From contig SLJY01000002.1 in assembly GCA_007134875.1 (NCBI GenBank), forward strand, positions 1 to 64,000: a stretch of DNA of 64,000 nucleotides. Direction: 5' to 3'. Made by a program: the position numbers and the translations under genes. This document shows positions 49,096 through 58,321 of this stretch, in pieces. The notes below the pieces were generated by a model. That model saw only the letters and a list, made by a program, of their open reading frames with translations. It did no database searches and had not been told where the DNA came from. This DNA comes from Desulfobacterales bacterium. GTDB lineage: Bacteria; Desulfobacterota; Desulfobacteria; Desulfobacterales; Desulfosalsimonadaceae. The stretch's first letter is position 1; each line of letters opens with the position of its first letter.

Positions 49096-49157
49096 GCGAT
49101 AGCAGACTGCAAACCTCAGCAGTATATCCCCTAAAAGCTTACATGCATATCAATTAT

Positions 49158-49329
49158 GACGACTTCGCAAAAGTCCAATATCTACGTTACGCGCGATTCC
49201 TTAGAATTTGCGGCTTACGCATTGTAAACATACACGTACGCCAGGTACGCTGCATTCTTCGAAATCGCGCAAGCCTTGATCTTGAACTTTTTACAAAGCC
49301 GTCGGAGCGCGACTTTTTACGAGATCATC
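49158..49329 (-). repeat. Family-A element, long form (172 bp)
   Basis: GACGACTTCGCAAAAGTCCAATATC...GACTTTTTACGAGATCATC; flanks AATTAT / AATTAC. Confidence 0.93.
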
Positions 49330-50725
49330 AATTACTAACAGATTCCATTTTTTGCCTCAAACGGTAATGTGCGCCAAAACTATAGGCTGGCGCAAAAATA
49401 ATGGTAAAGAAAATCCAACCATGCTGACGCACGGTAAAAGACTGGTCCGAACCGCCCATCAACAGCAGTATGATTGCAAACAGCAAAAACAACCATGTCT
49501 GAAAATCCATTAAACCCTTCCACCTGCAATAAAACAGGTAGTATACGCTATACATCACAATGAGCGCCATGATTGAAAATCCGATTATTCCCCATGAGGC
49601 AAGCATTTCAATATAGGTATTATGCAGATGGCTTGATTGCCTTATTTGTTCGCGCTCCGATTCTTCCAGCAGGGCAAGGATATTGCCGGACGCCTGCCCG
49701 AATACCGGGCTGTCCAGAAACAGCGTCCATCCCTCCAGTGAAAGCCAAAGTCTCAGGCTGAATGAAGATACCGGCAGCTCATCGATTTCTTCTCCTGCCA
49801 GAAAATCTTTTATGACCGTTGCTTCCCGCGCAAAACGGTTATGCACGTAATCCCGGTTACCATAAATCAGCGCCATGGTGGATCCAACAAACAAAATAAA
49901 CAACACCAGGGATGCGGCATGTATTTTTTCACGCCGGGAAAGCAGCAGGTGTCTTAAAGCAGCGACTACACCGGCGAACACAACAAGAAAAACAGACAGA
50001 ACCAATGCGGAGCGGGCCTCAAGGGTCAAAATCATCACGAGGACAAGCATTACTGCCATTAACCAGAGAAACAGCCTCACAACTACAGAAACGGTGATTT
50101 TCCCATGAGTCAGACCGGCGATCCTGTTGCCGAAAAGGACAAGCCATATCACTATCAGGCTGCACAAAAAAGCATAATTCCGCAAAAGGCCAGACAGGCT
50201 TTCGGATCCACCGATAGCTCTCCTGCCCTGCAGCATGGTATCCAATGAAAGATTGGAAAAAAAGACTATGTGCAACACCAGTCCGGCTGAAATTACGGCA
50301 TAAAAGGCGAATATCGTACGCTGTGAAGCTCCCATCCACCAGACCGCAGCGGGGAAAAAAAGAATATAGGTGTGTTTTCTGGCGTAATCGATAAGTATTG
50401 CCGTGTCGGCGGTATCATGGCCGAAAAGAACTTCCCAGAAGGTTCTTCCCCACACATACAGGAGAAAAAGGATAACAAGCCTTACAACGGGGTCTGATCG
50501 AACAAAATATCTGGTTTTGGGCCAGTTCGCACAAAAGGCAATAAACATGATAAAAATGCCTGCAAGCTGTGTTGACTTACCCAGTGGAACACCCAAAGCC
50601 AACAGCAGGAGCCCCAGGAGGCCGAGCACTTCAACCCAGGGTTTTTCGGCAAGTTCTCCAGCCTCTCCCGGCGGGAACAGCCTTTTCATATAACCATGAA
50701 AAGTGTTTAAACGAAAAGGAATCAA
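49328..50725 (-). CDS. O-antigen ligase/polymerase (WaaL-like)
   Basis: Multi-TM; SSHLHNTYIEMLASWGIIGFSIMALIVMYSVYYLFYCRWKG (O-antigen ligase H-x-N-Y motif). Confidence 0.82.
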   Translation of the reverse strand: MIPFRLNTFHGYMKRLFPPGEAGELAEKPWVEVLGLLGLLLLALGVPLGKSTQLAGIFIMFIAFCANWPKTRYFVRSDPVVRLVILFLLYVWGRTFWEVLFGHDTADTAILIDYARKHTYILFFPAAVWWMGASQRTIFAFYAVISAGLVLHIVFFSNLSLDTMLQGRRAIGGSESLSGLLRNYAFLCSLIVIWLVLFGNRIAGLTHGKITVSVVVRLFLWLMAVMLVLVMILTLEARSALVLSVFLVVFAGVVAALRHLLLSRREKIHAASLVLFILFVGSTMALIYGNRDYVHNRFAREATVIKDFLAGEEIDELPVSSFSLRLWLSLEGWTLFLDSPVFGQASGNILALLEESEREQIRQSSHLHNTYIEMLASWGIIGFSIMALIVMYSVYYLFYCRWKGLMDFQTWLFLLFAIILLLMGGSDQSFTVRQHGWIFFTIIFAPAYSFGAHYRLRQKMESVSN

Positions 50726-50833
50726 AGCCGCGTCTCCGACCCGATACTCTGATTGACAATTTGCAGATCATCCAATCTGCTTTTTCCAACGCAATCCGGC
50801 GCAATCTTTATCGCAATCTCTGTCCCAATCTTT

Positions 50834-50893
50834 GATGCGTTCGTAAAAAGTCCCGACCCGACGGCTTTGTAAAAATCCGCAATCAAGGCTTGC
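50834..50893 (+). repeat. Family-A end fragment at 3' end of degraded methyltransferase
   Basis: GATGCGTTCGTAAAAAGTCCCGACCCGACGGCTTTGTAAAAATCCGCAATCAAGGCTTG. Confidence 0.8.
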
Positions 50894-51436
50894 TCCCCCC
50901 AAAGAAGGACAATTTCATCCACCGTGCCCGTACCGCACCGATGGTCGGTTCCCAGAAGCCGCTGCTGGATTCGATTTTATTTTCACCCGCAGCCTCAACC
51001 ACTTCATAATCCGCGGTTTCATCAATATTCATCGGGTCCAGTTTTTCCGCCAACGGATTATGATAGGCGATGCTGATTCTCCCGGCAAAAGGCACCATGG
51101 GCGTTCGCCATTCCAAGGCCAGGCAATCGGACAGGCTGCATATCAGGGACAAGGCCGATATCGGGTCGGCGACCCTGTGCAATAGCCCCCAGGCCACAAC
51201 AAGATCGAACCTGCCAAGCTCTTTCAGAAAGCTTCTATTCCGTATATCCCCCTGTAAAAATGTTACATTCTTTTTATCAAGCACTTCTGCGGATCTTCTG
51301 GCAATCGATACAACACTCCCACGGTGATCGACCCCGACAACTTCATTTGCGCTTTCAGCCATATACAAGCTATGAAGCCCTCTGCACATCCCAGGTCCAA
51401 AACGCGCTTACCGTTCAGATCCATGGCGACAGCCAT
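50883..51436 (-). pseudogene. Frameshifted/truncated SAM-dependent methyltransferase
   Basis: N-terminal motif MAVAMDLNGKRVLDLGCAEGF (from 51436) continues in a different frame as HSLYMAESANEVVGVDHRGSVVSIARR (ORF 50883..51389); a 1-nt gain at TTCAT restores DLGCAEGFHSLYMAE. The 3' end runs into a repeat fragment. Confidence 0.75.
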
Positions 51437-51745
51437 TGCCGCGTTTTAAGACCCGAAGTGTGCGGGACACGCGATGTCCCGAGGTAACCTGCCCGGATAC
51501 AGTCCGCAGCTGCCCCAAGGGTAATACCTCCACGACGCCTCCAATGCAGCCAATATGATATATGGGACAAACAAATCAAAAATGCCGCCGATTCTCAAAA
51601 GCCCCAACTTTTGATACCTTGACGGACCCTAAAGAACACTATGCATACAGCACATATCCACCGCTTTAAATCAGCAGGGCCATGCTCCCGTCATTTTACA
51701 AAACCGCCTCGTCACAACTTTTCGCGAACTTATCGTTTTTAATTC

Positions 51746-51885
51746 GTGGCCGAACGAAAGCCCGGATTTTTCGTCAAGGTCAAGGACGGCGAAAATTTTA
51801 ACCGCAGGAATAATTGGCGTATTTTGAGGATTAAAATTTGAGCCGGACGAAGAGATTGGCGAAAAAGACGATTTTCGTTCAGCCG
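51746..51885 (+). repeat. Family-B palindromic element, uninterrupted copy
   Basis: GTGGCCGAACGAAAGCCCGGATTTTTCGTCAAGGTCAAGGACGGCGAAAATTTTAACCGCAGG...GGCGAAAAAGACGATTTTCGTTCAGCCGCG. Confidence 0.88.
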
Positions 51886-52499
51886 CGCATTCGATCAATC
51901 CAGCCTGGTATGTAATCTTCATGCACAATCCCGACCTTTGCCGGAATGCATGTCAGTTCCAGGACGACTGCCATGGCCATCCGATGGCATCCTGAATCCC
52001 CAAAAACCGGATTCCCATTCCTGTCGAGGTGAATCATTATTCCATGATCCTCCCTGCTTTTCCCTCTCGCTACTCCCAGCTCGGAAGCGTTCAGAAGGCG
52101 CCTTTCCTTTCTGACCCTTTCAAATATCTCATCCAGCCTTATATACCTTTCCTTCACCTCATCCAGGCCTCGCATTCCATCCAGTACGCCTTCCTTTTCA
52201 ATTATTGCCATCGAATACTCATAGCAGCCCGTTTGTTCCCAAGGGATCCCGTTTTGCCAATGCAGCAGGCAAAATCCCACTTTTGGGGACTGGTCAATCG
52301 GCTTTACGCGGCGATCCCAGTCGCCGCCAACGACTAACCCCGAAAGCCTGCGAGGCATATATGAATAAGGCCTTTCCCCGGGCGGGAGATGGTGAGTGCA
52401 TCGGGTGGCATCTATATATATTCTCTGGCTGTGCCATGGAGCATGACTCCCGTAAGCCAGCCTGTTTCCGATATTTCTTAAAACGGCATAAAGCCGCAT
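51879..52499 (-). CDS. Hypothetical protein in LPS/polysaccharide region
   Basis: Open frame from MRLYAVLRNIGNRLAYGSHAPWHSQRIYIDATRCTHHLPPG; contains NGNPVFGDSGCHRMAMAVVL; stop codon lies inside a family-B repeat. Confidence 0.55.
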   Translation of the reverse strand: MRLYAVLRNIGNRLAYGSHAPWHSQRIYIDATRCTHHLPPGERPYSYMPRRLSGLVVGGDWDRRVKPIDQSPKVGFCLLHWQNGIPWEQTGCYEYSMAIIEKEGVLDGMRGLDEVKERYIRLDEIFERVRKERRLLNASELGVARGKSREDHGIMIHLDRNGNPVFGDSGCHRMAMAVVLELTCIPAKVGIVHEDYIPGWIDRMRG

Positions 52500-52798
52500 A
52501 TTGCATCCTTTGCCTTGCAAGAACATCAACGCCACACCCCGCTTGCAAAACACACACAGGGTTAACGTTCGTCTTGATTCAAATGATTTGCATATCAGTC
52601 AAGCAATGCCCGGCGTTTTGCGATCAAGCATGAAATGGCTATATCGCACAAATAATACCGGGTGTCAACGCAAGGGCTGTTCCGGGACAAGTAAAGACGG
52701 CGTTTTTGCACATCCGTTGTTTAAATGATTTAATTGTATTGACAAACTGCCGGCCAAAATGTAATCAGCAAAAAACCCAATACCACGCGTTGCGGAAT

Positions 52799-53836
52799 AT
52801 GCATATTACACATATCAATCTAGCACGGGGCTTTGCAGGCGGGGAACGCCAGACCGCCCTGCTTATCGGTAAGCTGTCGGAACTCGGCCTCGGGCAGTGC
52901 CTGGTCTGTAAAAAAGACTCTCCATTGCGGACTTTTCTGAAGAATACTCCTGGACTTTCATTTCGAAAAGCTCAAAACATGTTCTCAGGCCATGGCTTCG
53001 GCTTCAAAAAGACCGATCTGTTTCATGCCCACGAGGCAAAAGCGGCCCATTGGGCTTTTCTGGAAACCAGGATATGCAAAAAGCCCTATGTCATCACGCG
53101 AAGGGTTCCAAATCCTTTAAAAAGAAACAGACTTACAACCACTGCGTACCAGAGAGCGGACGCTGTGGTCGCTATATCCACGACAATAAAACAGATTCTG
53201 TCCGCTTACGCCGCGGGCCTGAATCTGTCCGTAATACCCAGTGCCATAGGCGAACTGCCCAGCCGCCCAAAGAACGTTTCCCGGCTGAAATCCCGATACG
53301 GGGATCTTTTTGTCGTGGGTCACATCGGCACGCTGCGGGACCGTGCAAAAGGGCAGACAAACCTGATTGAAGCCGCGGAAATACTGAATGCAAAACACCC
53401 CGGTTTTCATTTTGTTTTTCTCGGCAAGGGCGAAGACGAGCGCATGCTGAAATCCCGGGCGGAAGGGATAAAAAATATAGAGTTTGCCGGTTTCACCGAA
53501 TACCCGGGGGATTATCTTGCCGTAATGGACCTGTTTGCATTCCCGTCCCCCGACGAGGGGCTGGGTTCTTCCATCCTGGACGCCATGGCCTACGGCGTTC
53601 CGGTCATCGCATCGAATGTGGGCGGCATTCCGGACATCGTTCGGCATGAACAAAACGGCCTGCTCATACCGCCAAGAAACAGCCGCGCCCTGGCCGATGC
53701 CATATCGAAGTTGTATGAAAGCCCGGAATCAAGAAGACAATTTTCCGCCGAAGGCCGGGCAACCGCTGCATCCTTTTCCCCCGAAGCCATGGGGGAACGC
53801 TACCTGGACCTTTACCGGAAAATCCTGGTCGGATAA
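52799..53836 (+). CDS. Glycosyltransferase family 4-like
   Basis: MHITHINLARGFAGGERQTALLIGKL; HIGTLRDRAKGQTNLIEAAEIL; FAFPSPDEGLGSSILDAMAYGVPVIASNVGGIPDIV. Confidence 0.9.
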   Translation: MHITHINLARGFAGGERQTALLIGKLSELGLGQCLVCKKDSPLRTFLKNTPGLSFRKAQNMFSGHGFGFKKTDLFHAHEAKAAHWAFLETRICKKPYVITRRVPNPLKRNRLTTTAYQRADAVVAISTTIKQILSAYAAGLNLSVIPSAIGELPSRPKNVSRLKSRYGDLFVVGHIGTLRDRAKGQTNLIEAAEILNAKHPGFHFVFLGKGEDERMLKSRAEGIKNIEFAGFTEYPGDYLAVMDLFAFPSPDEGLGSSILDAMAYGVPVIASNVGGIPDIVRHEQNGLLIPPRNSRALADAISKLYESPESRRQFSAEGRATAASFSPEAMGERYLDLYRKILVG

Positions 53837-53843
53837 CCCGGCC

Positions 53844-54929
53844 TTATCCATCCGCCCTGGCCCGGATGGAGCCATGAACGGATTCAGGCGAAATCTTCTT
53901 CAAACAATCCAGGTGGCCGGGGGGGCATTGGCGCTTAAAGCACGGGGAGCACTCAAGTCCCAGTCGGTGAATATCGGCCCGGGTTGTCAGGGGGGGTGTA
54001 TACGCGGGGGAGGAAGAACCGTATATTGCCTGGACCGGGATCCCGGCCGCCGCAGCCACGTGCATCAGCCCCGAATCGTTGGTGACCGCGCATACGGCAA
54101 GACTCATCAGGTCCACCGTGTCCACCAGCCGGGTCCGGCCGCACAGGTTCACGAAGCCGGTCGAGCCCGGATCGATCCTTTCGGCTGCCCCCGCTTCCTT
54201 TGAAGATCCGAGCGTCCACACCTGGTAGCCGTCGGCAATCAGCATTTCCGCAAGCCGCCGGTAATGATCGAGCGGCCATTGTTTGGCTGGGCCGTATTCA
54301 GCGCCCGGGCAAAACACAGCCACGGGGCGGTCCATCCGGAGCCCCAGGGTTTTCACCAGGCGATCCCGGTTTTCGGGATCGGCTTGCAGTTCCGGGTAAA
54401 ACCGGATTTCCGGCACTATTTTCGCCCGCCTCTCCCGCCCCAGGGCCAGGTATCGCAGCACCGTCATGGTCAGCACGGTCTTGTCCAGCTTCCGCATGTC
54501 GTTGATCAACCCGTAGCGAAACTCCCCCCTGAATCCGGTTCGCACGGGGATCTTTGCAAAAAATGGAATCAGCGCGGATTTCCAGGTGCGCGGCAGGACA
54601 ATGGCCCGGTCATAGGCATTGCCTGCAAGAAAGCGGCCGGTCCGGATGCGCGCTGCAATGTGAAGCTGACCGTGCCCCGCGGACAAAGCAATGCCTCTGC
54701 GGATCTCCGGCATCCGGTCGATGATGGGCAGGGACCAGGAAGGTGCCACCACATCGAGCACGGCATCGGAATAATCGTTTCGCAACGACTTGAAAAGGCT
54801 CTGGGCCATTACCATATCACCTACCCATGCAGGGGCTACGATCAGGATTTTCATACACTTCCATTTCTTGTGGCTTGACAGAAAACATATTTTGCCGATA
54901 TCATTTTCTGATTTTACGGTTGCAGGCAA
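53844..54929 (-). CDS. waaF: Lipopolysaccharide heptosyltransferase II-like (GT9)
   Basis: MKILIVAPAWVGDMVMAQSLFKSLR; VAVFCPGAEYGPAKQWPLDHYRRLAEML; AVTNDSGLMHVAAAAGIPVQAIYGSSSPAYTPPL. Likely start at MKILIVAPAW. Confidence 0.92.
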   Translation of the reverse strand: MPATVKSENDIGKICFLSSHKKWKCMKILIVAPAWVGDMVMAQSLFKSLRNDYSDAVLDVVAPSWSLPIIDRMPEIRRGIALSAGHGQLHIAARIRTGRFLAGNAYDRAIVLPRTWKSALIPFFAKIPVRTGFRGEFRYGLINDMRKLDKTVLTMTVLRYLALGRERRAKIVPEIRFYPELQADPENRDRLVKTLGLRMDRPVAVFCPGAEYGPAKQWPLDHYRRLAEMLIADGYQVWTLGSSKEAGAAERIDPGSTGFVNLCGRTRLVDTVDLMSLAVCAVTNDSGLMHVAAAAGIPVQAIYGSSSPAYTPPLTTRADIHRLGLECSPCFKRQCPPGHLDCLKKISPESVHGSIRARADG

Positions 54930-55061
54930 CGCCCGTCATATAAAAAATGGATATTAGAACACCTTATCCACAGGATACAAGCACTTTATCACCGGCCGCC
55001 CGAATCGGTCCAGCCGGATCGAGCAACCCAAAACGCTCTCGCATGGAAGAAAAACGGAAAC

Positions 55062-55622
55062 ATGAAAAAGGCTTTGTTTCTCGACCGGGACGGCGTCATC
55101 AACAAGGACAGCCCGGCATACATCACCCGCTGGGAGGAGTTCGAGTTCCTGGAAGGCAGCAGGGAGGCCGTCCGGATGCTTACGGCCGCCGGCTATGACA
55201 TTATCGTGATCACCAACCAGTCGGCCGTGGGAAGGAACTTGACCCCGCGCCGGGAGTTGGAACGTATTTTTTCCAATATGCAAAGCGCCCTGGAAACGGC
55301 CGGCGGAAAGGTGCTCGACATATTCCACTGCCCGCACCGGCCCGATGAAGGCTGCGAGTGCCGCAAACCGGGCACGGGCATGATCGAGAAGGCCGCAAAA
55401 AAATACGGTATCGACCCGTCCGCGGCCGGATTCATCGGCGACAGCGCAAAGGACATCCTGTGCGCCCGGGCGGCAGGCTGCGCTTTTTCCGTTCTGGTGG
55501 AGTCCGGCAGTCACTCGGATGAAGCGAAAAACGAACTGGCCGCAGCCGATGTGTCCCCGGATCACGTGGCAAAGGACCTTCTGGCCGCAGCCCGATGGAT
55601 CCTTGAACACCGGAACCGGTAG
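55062..55622 (+). CDS. gmhB: D-glycero-D-manno-heptose-1,7-bisphosphate 7-phosphatase
   Basis: KALFLDRDGVINKDSPAYITRWEEFEF; ITNQSAVGR; CPHRPDEGCECRKPGTGMIEKA; FIGDSAKDILCARAAG. Confidence 0.92.
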   Translation: MKKALFLDRDGVINKDSPAYITRWEEFEFLEGSREAVRMLTAAGYDIIVITNQSAVGRNLTPRRELERIFSNMQSALETAGGKVLDIFHCPHRPDEGCECRKPGTGMIEKAAKKYGIDPSAAGFIGDSAKDILCARAAGCAFSVLVESGSHSDEAKNELAAADVSPDHVAKDLLAAARWILEHRNR

Positions 55623-55631
55623 CCTGAACCA

Positions 55632-56312
55632 ATGATCGCAACCGAAACATATCGATCGCTTGAAGTCGGATGGTCCGGCAGTCTTTCCGAGTCCCGTAAA
55701 CAGGCCCTTGCATCGGCGTTCGAAAAACCGCCCGAGGCTTCGGACAACCTGCTGGCCGGGCGCATACGCCCCCGCAGTGTACACGTGGACGGAATCGGGC
55801 GGGTAATCGTGAAGCACTACTACCGGGGCGGCGTGCTTCGACACATCAACCGGCGCAGTTATCTTAAAATCGGCAAAATCCGGTCCGCCGCTGAATTCGA
55901 GACCCTTACCCTCGTTCGCACCATCGGGGTGAATGCGCCGGAGCCCGTGGCTTTTGCATACCGAACAAGATGGGCTGTCTTTTACCAAGCGTGGCTGGCT
56001 GTCAGGGAGATACCGGGCGGCATATCTCTTGCGGAGTGCTCCCGCGCTGAGCCGGAACGCGCCCGCGCGGCAATACCGGACCTGGAAGATCAGATCCATA
56101 TCCTGAGGGATTTCGGTGTACTGCACGTCGATCTTCACCCGGGAAACGTCCTGGTGGATGCTGAAGACCAGGTGTATATTATCGATTTCGACAAGGCCAA
56201 AACCGGCGTTGCCAACCGTACGGGCCTTGCGGAGTATTACGTCAACCGCTGGCAGCGTGCGGTGGCAAAACATGGCCTGCCGGATTTTTTAAATTACCTG
56301 AAAGCGGGATGA
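55632..56312 (+). CDS. LPS-kinase (Kdo kinase/WaaP)-like protein
   Basis: RVIVKHYYRGGVLRHINRRSYLKIGKIRSAAEFETLTLVRTIGVNAPEPVAF; GVLHVDLHPGNVLVDAEDQVYIIDFDKAK. Confidence 0.8.
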   Translation: MIATETYRSLEVGWSGSLSESRKQALASAFEKPPEASDNLLAGRIRPRSVHVDGIGRVIVKHYYRGGVLRHINRRSYLKIGKIRSAAEFETLTLVRTIGVNAPEPVAFAYRTRWAVFYQAWLAVREIPGGISLAECSRAEPERARAAIPDLEDQIHILRDFGVLHVDLHPGNVLVDAEDQVYIIDFDKAKTGVANRTGLAEYYVNRWQRAVAKHGLPDFLNYLKAG

Positions 56313-56385
56313 GCCGACGATCCGGAAATTATGTTTTCGCGGCGGATTGACGGAATAATCCTGCCATTGATATTGAAGCGGATAC

Positions 56386-56465
56386 GGTTTATCTGTGTTA
56401 ATCTGTATGATCTGTGAGCCTGATTTTATTACCAACAGATCATACAGATTAACACAGATAAAACC
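56386..56465. repeat. Family-D palindrome upstream of gmhA
   Basis: GGTTTATCTGTGTTAATCTGTATGATCTGT ... ACAGATCATACAGATTAACACAGATAAAACC: 28-30 bp near-perfect inverted repeat with a 19-nt loop. Confidence 0.93.
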
Positions 56466-56490
56466 TTTATTGATGAAAGACATAATGATC

Positions 56491-57090
56491 ATGGAAGCAA
56501 AGATACTTTCCATTCTCGAGCAAAGCATCGCCGTGAAAAAGGCATTCGTGGAAGCAAACGCCGGGCGGATTGCATCAACGGCCAAGGCCATTGCGGATTG
56601 TCTTAAAGCCGGCGGCAAGGTGCTCGTCCTCGGAAATGGCGGATCCGCGGCGGACGCGCAGCATATTGCGGCGGAGTTCGTCGGCCGGTTCGCCTTCGAC
56701 CGCCCGCCCCTGCCAGCCATTGCACTGACAACGGACACGTCCATTCTGACCTGCACCGGAAACGACTATGGATTCGGCGATATCTTTGTGCGCCAGGTCA
56801 CGGCCCTGGCGCGAACCGGGGATATCGTGTGGGGGATCTCCACCAGCGGCAACTCCGAAAACGTGGTGCGGGCGCTTTCTTATGCCCGGAAACAAAAAAT
56901 TGCCACCATCGGCCTTGCGGGAAAGGGCGGCGGCCGCATGGCGGCGCTGTGCGATCATCTGCTGGCCGTGGACGGGCCGGATACGGCACGCATCCAGGAG
57001 GCTCACGGCCTGGTGGGGCACATCCTGTGCGGATTGGTGGAGGAATTGATGTTTCCGGATAAAATACCCGGGGTTGTGTCTGACCCATAA
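56491..57090 (+). CDS. gmhA: Sedoheptulose-7-phosphate isomerase
   Basis: GKVLVLGNGGSAADAQHIAAEFVGRFAFDRPPLPAIALTTDTSILTC; GISTSGNSENVVRAL; AHGLVGHILCGLVEELMF. ORF track start 56395 lies in a palindromic repeat; MEAKILSILEQ start preferred. Confidence 0.93.
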   Translation: MEAKILSILEQSIAVKKAFVEANAGRIASTAKAIADCLKAGGKVLVLGNGGSAADAQHIAAEFVGRFAFDRPPLPAIALTTDTSILTCTGNDYGFGDIFVRQVTALARTGDIVWGISTSGNSENVVRALSYARKQKIATIGLAGKGGGRMAALCDHLLAVDGPDTARIQEAHGLVGHILCGLVEELMFPDKIPGVVSDP

Positions 57091-57094
57091 CCTT

Positions 57095-57266
57095 GACGGC
57101 TTCGTAAAAGTCCAATATCTTCGTTACACGCGATTTCTCAGAATTTGCGGCTTACGCCCTGTAAACATACACATACGCCAAGTACTCTTCATTCTTCGAA
57201 ATCGCTCAAACCTTGATCTTGAACTTTTTACAAAGCCGTCAGATCGCGACTTTTTACGAGTGTATC
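57095..57266 (-). repeat. Family-A element, long form (172 bp)
   Basis: GACGGCTTCGTAAAAGTCCAATATC...GACTTTTTACGAGTGTATC; flanks AACCTT / AACCCT. Confidence 0.93.
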
Positions 57267-57360
57267 AACCCTCCAAATCGGAATCGGGTGTTGAGTCATT
57301 TTAAACAGTAGGGGAGCACCCCCGCACCGACGTGATAAAGATATAAAAACGGACGGACCA

Positions 57361-58305
57361 ATGAAAAAACAATACAGCCCCATTGAAATCAAAAACCTCG
57401 TCACCAGTTCCATCAAGGACCGGCAAAGCAAAGTGGAAATCGGCGATTTTGCCCGCAGGTGGGAAAAGGGCGGCGGTTTTTCCGACTTTTTGGACACCCT
57501 GCCGGCAATCCTTGCGGCCGAGGACCTGAGAAAGGTTATCGCTGCCATTGCAGCGGCCCACCGGAACAGCAGACCGGTCATCTTCGGAATGGGCGCCCAT
57601 GTCACCAAGGTGGGGTTGAACCCGATAGTAATCGACCTGATGCGCCGCGGGGTCTTTTCTGCGATTGCCATGAACGGCGCCGGTATCATCCATGATTTCG
57701 AATTGGCCATGGCGGGCAATACTTCCGAGGATGTCTCAGCCACCATCGATTCCGGACGTTTCGGCATGACCGAGGAAACCGGCCGGTATCTCAGTGAAGC
57801 CGTACGCATTGCCGAAAAGGAAAATACCGGGCTCGGGGCCGCCGTGGGCCGCATGATCAACCGCCATGAGATGCCCCACCGGGACATGAGCATCCTGGCG
57901 GCAGCCGAAAGCATGGGCGTTGCGGTGACTGTCCACGTGGCCATGGGGACCGACATTCTGCACATGCACCCGGATTTCGACCCGGCCGCCGCTGGCGCGG
58001 CCAGCCACAGGGATTTCCGGATCTTCACCAGCATGGTGACAGCGCTTTCCGAAGGCGTCTACATCAACGCGGGCTCCGCCGTCATCCTTCCGGAAGTGTT
58101 TCTTAAGGCCGTCACCCTGGCGCGCAACCTTGGGCATACGGTATCGGGCATCACCACGATCAACATGGATTTCATCAAACACTACCGGCCGATTACGAAC
58201 GTGGTGGGCCGGCCGACCCGGTCCGGCGGCGCCGGCATCAACCTGGTGGGGCACCACGAGATCATGCTGCCGCTGATCGCGGCCGGTGTGATTGAAACGT
58301 TATAA
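57361..58305 (+). CDS. Conserved hypothetical protein, possibly deoxyhypusine-synthase-like fold
   Basis: VIFGMGAHVTKVGLNPIVIDLMRRGVFSAIAMNGAGIIHDFELAMAGNTSEDVSATIDSGRFGMTEETGRYLSEAV; located between gmhA and hldE. Family assignment is from memory only. Confidence 0.6.
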   Translation: MKKQYSPIEIKNLVTSSIKDRQSKVEIGDFARRWEKGGGFSDFLDTLPAILAAEDLRKVIAAIAAAHRNSRPVIFGMGAHVTKVGLNPIVIDLMRRGVFSAIAMNGAGIIHDFELAMAGNTSEDVSATIDSGRFGMTEETGRYLSEAVRIAEKENTGLGAAVGRMINRHEMPHRDMSILAAAESMGVAVTVHVAMGTDILHMHPDFDPAAAGAASHRDFRIFTSMVTALSEGVYINAGSAVILPEVFLKAVTLARNLGHTVSGITTINMDFIKHYRPITNVVGRPTRSGGAGINLVGHHEIMLPLIAAGVIETL

Positions 58306-58321
58306 AAACAAGGATAACCCC

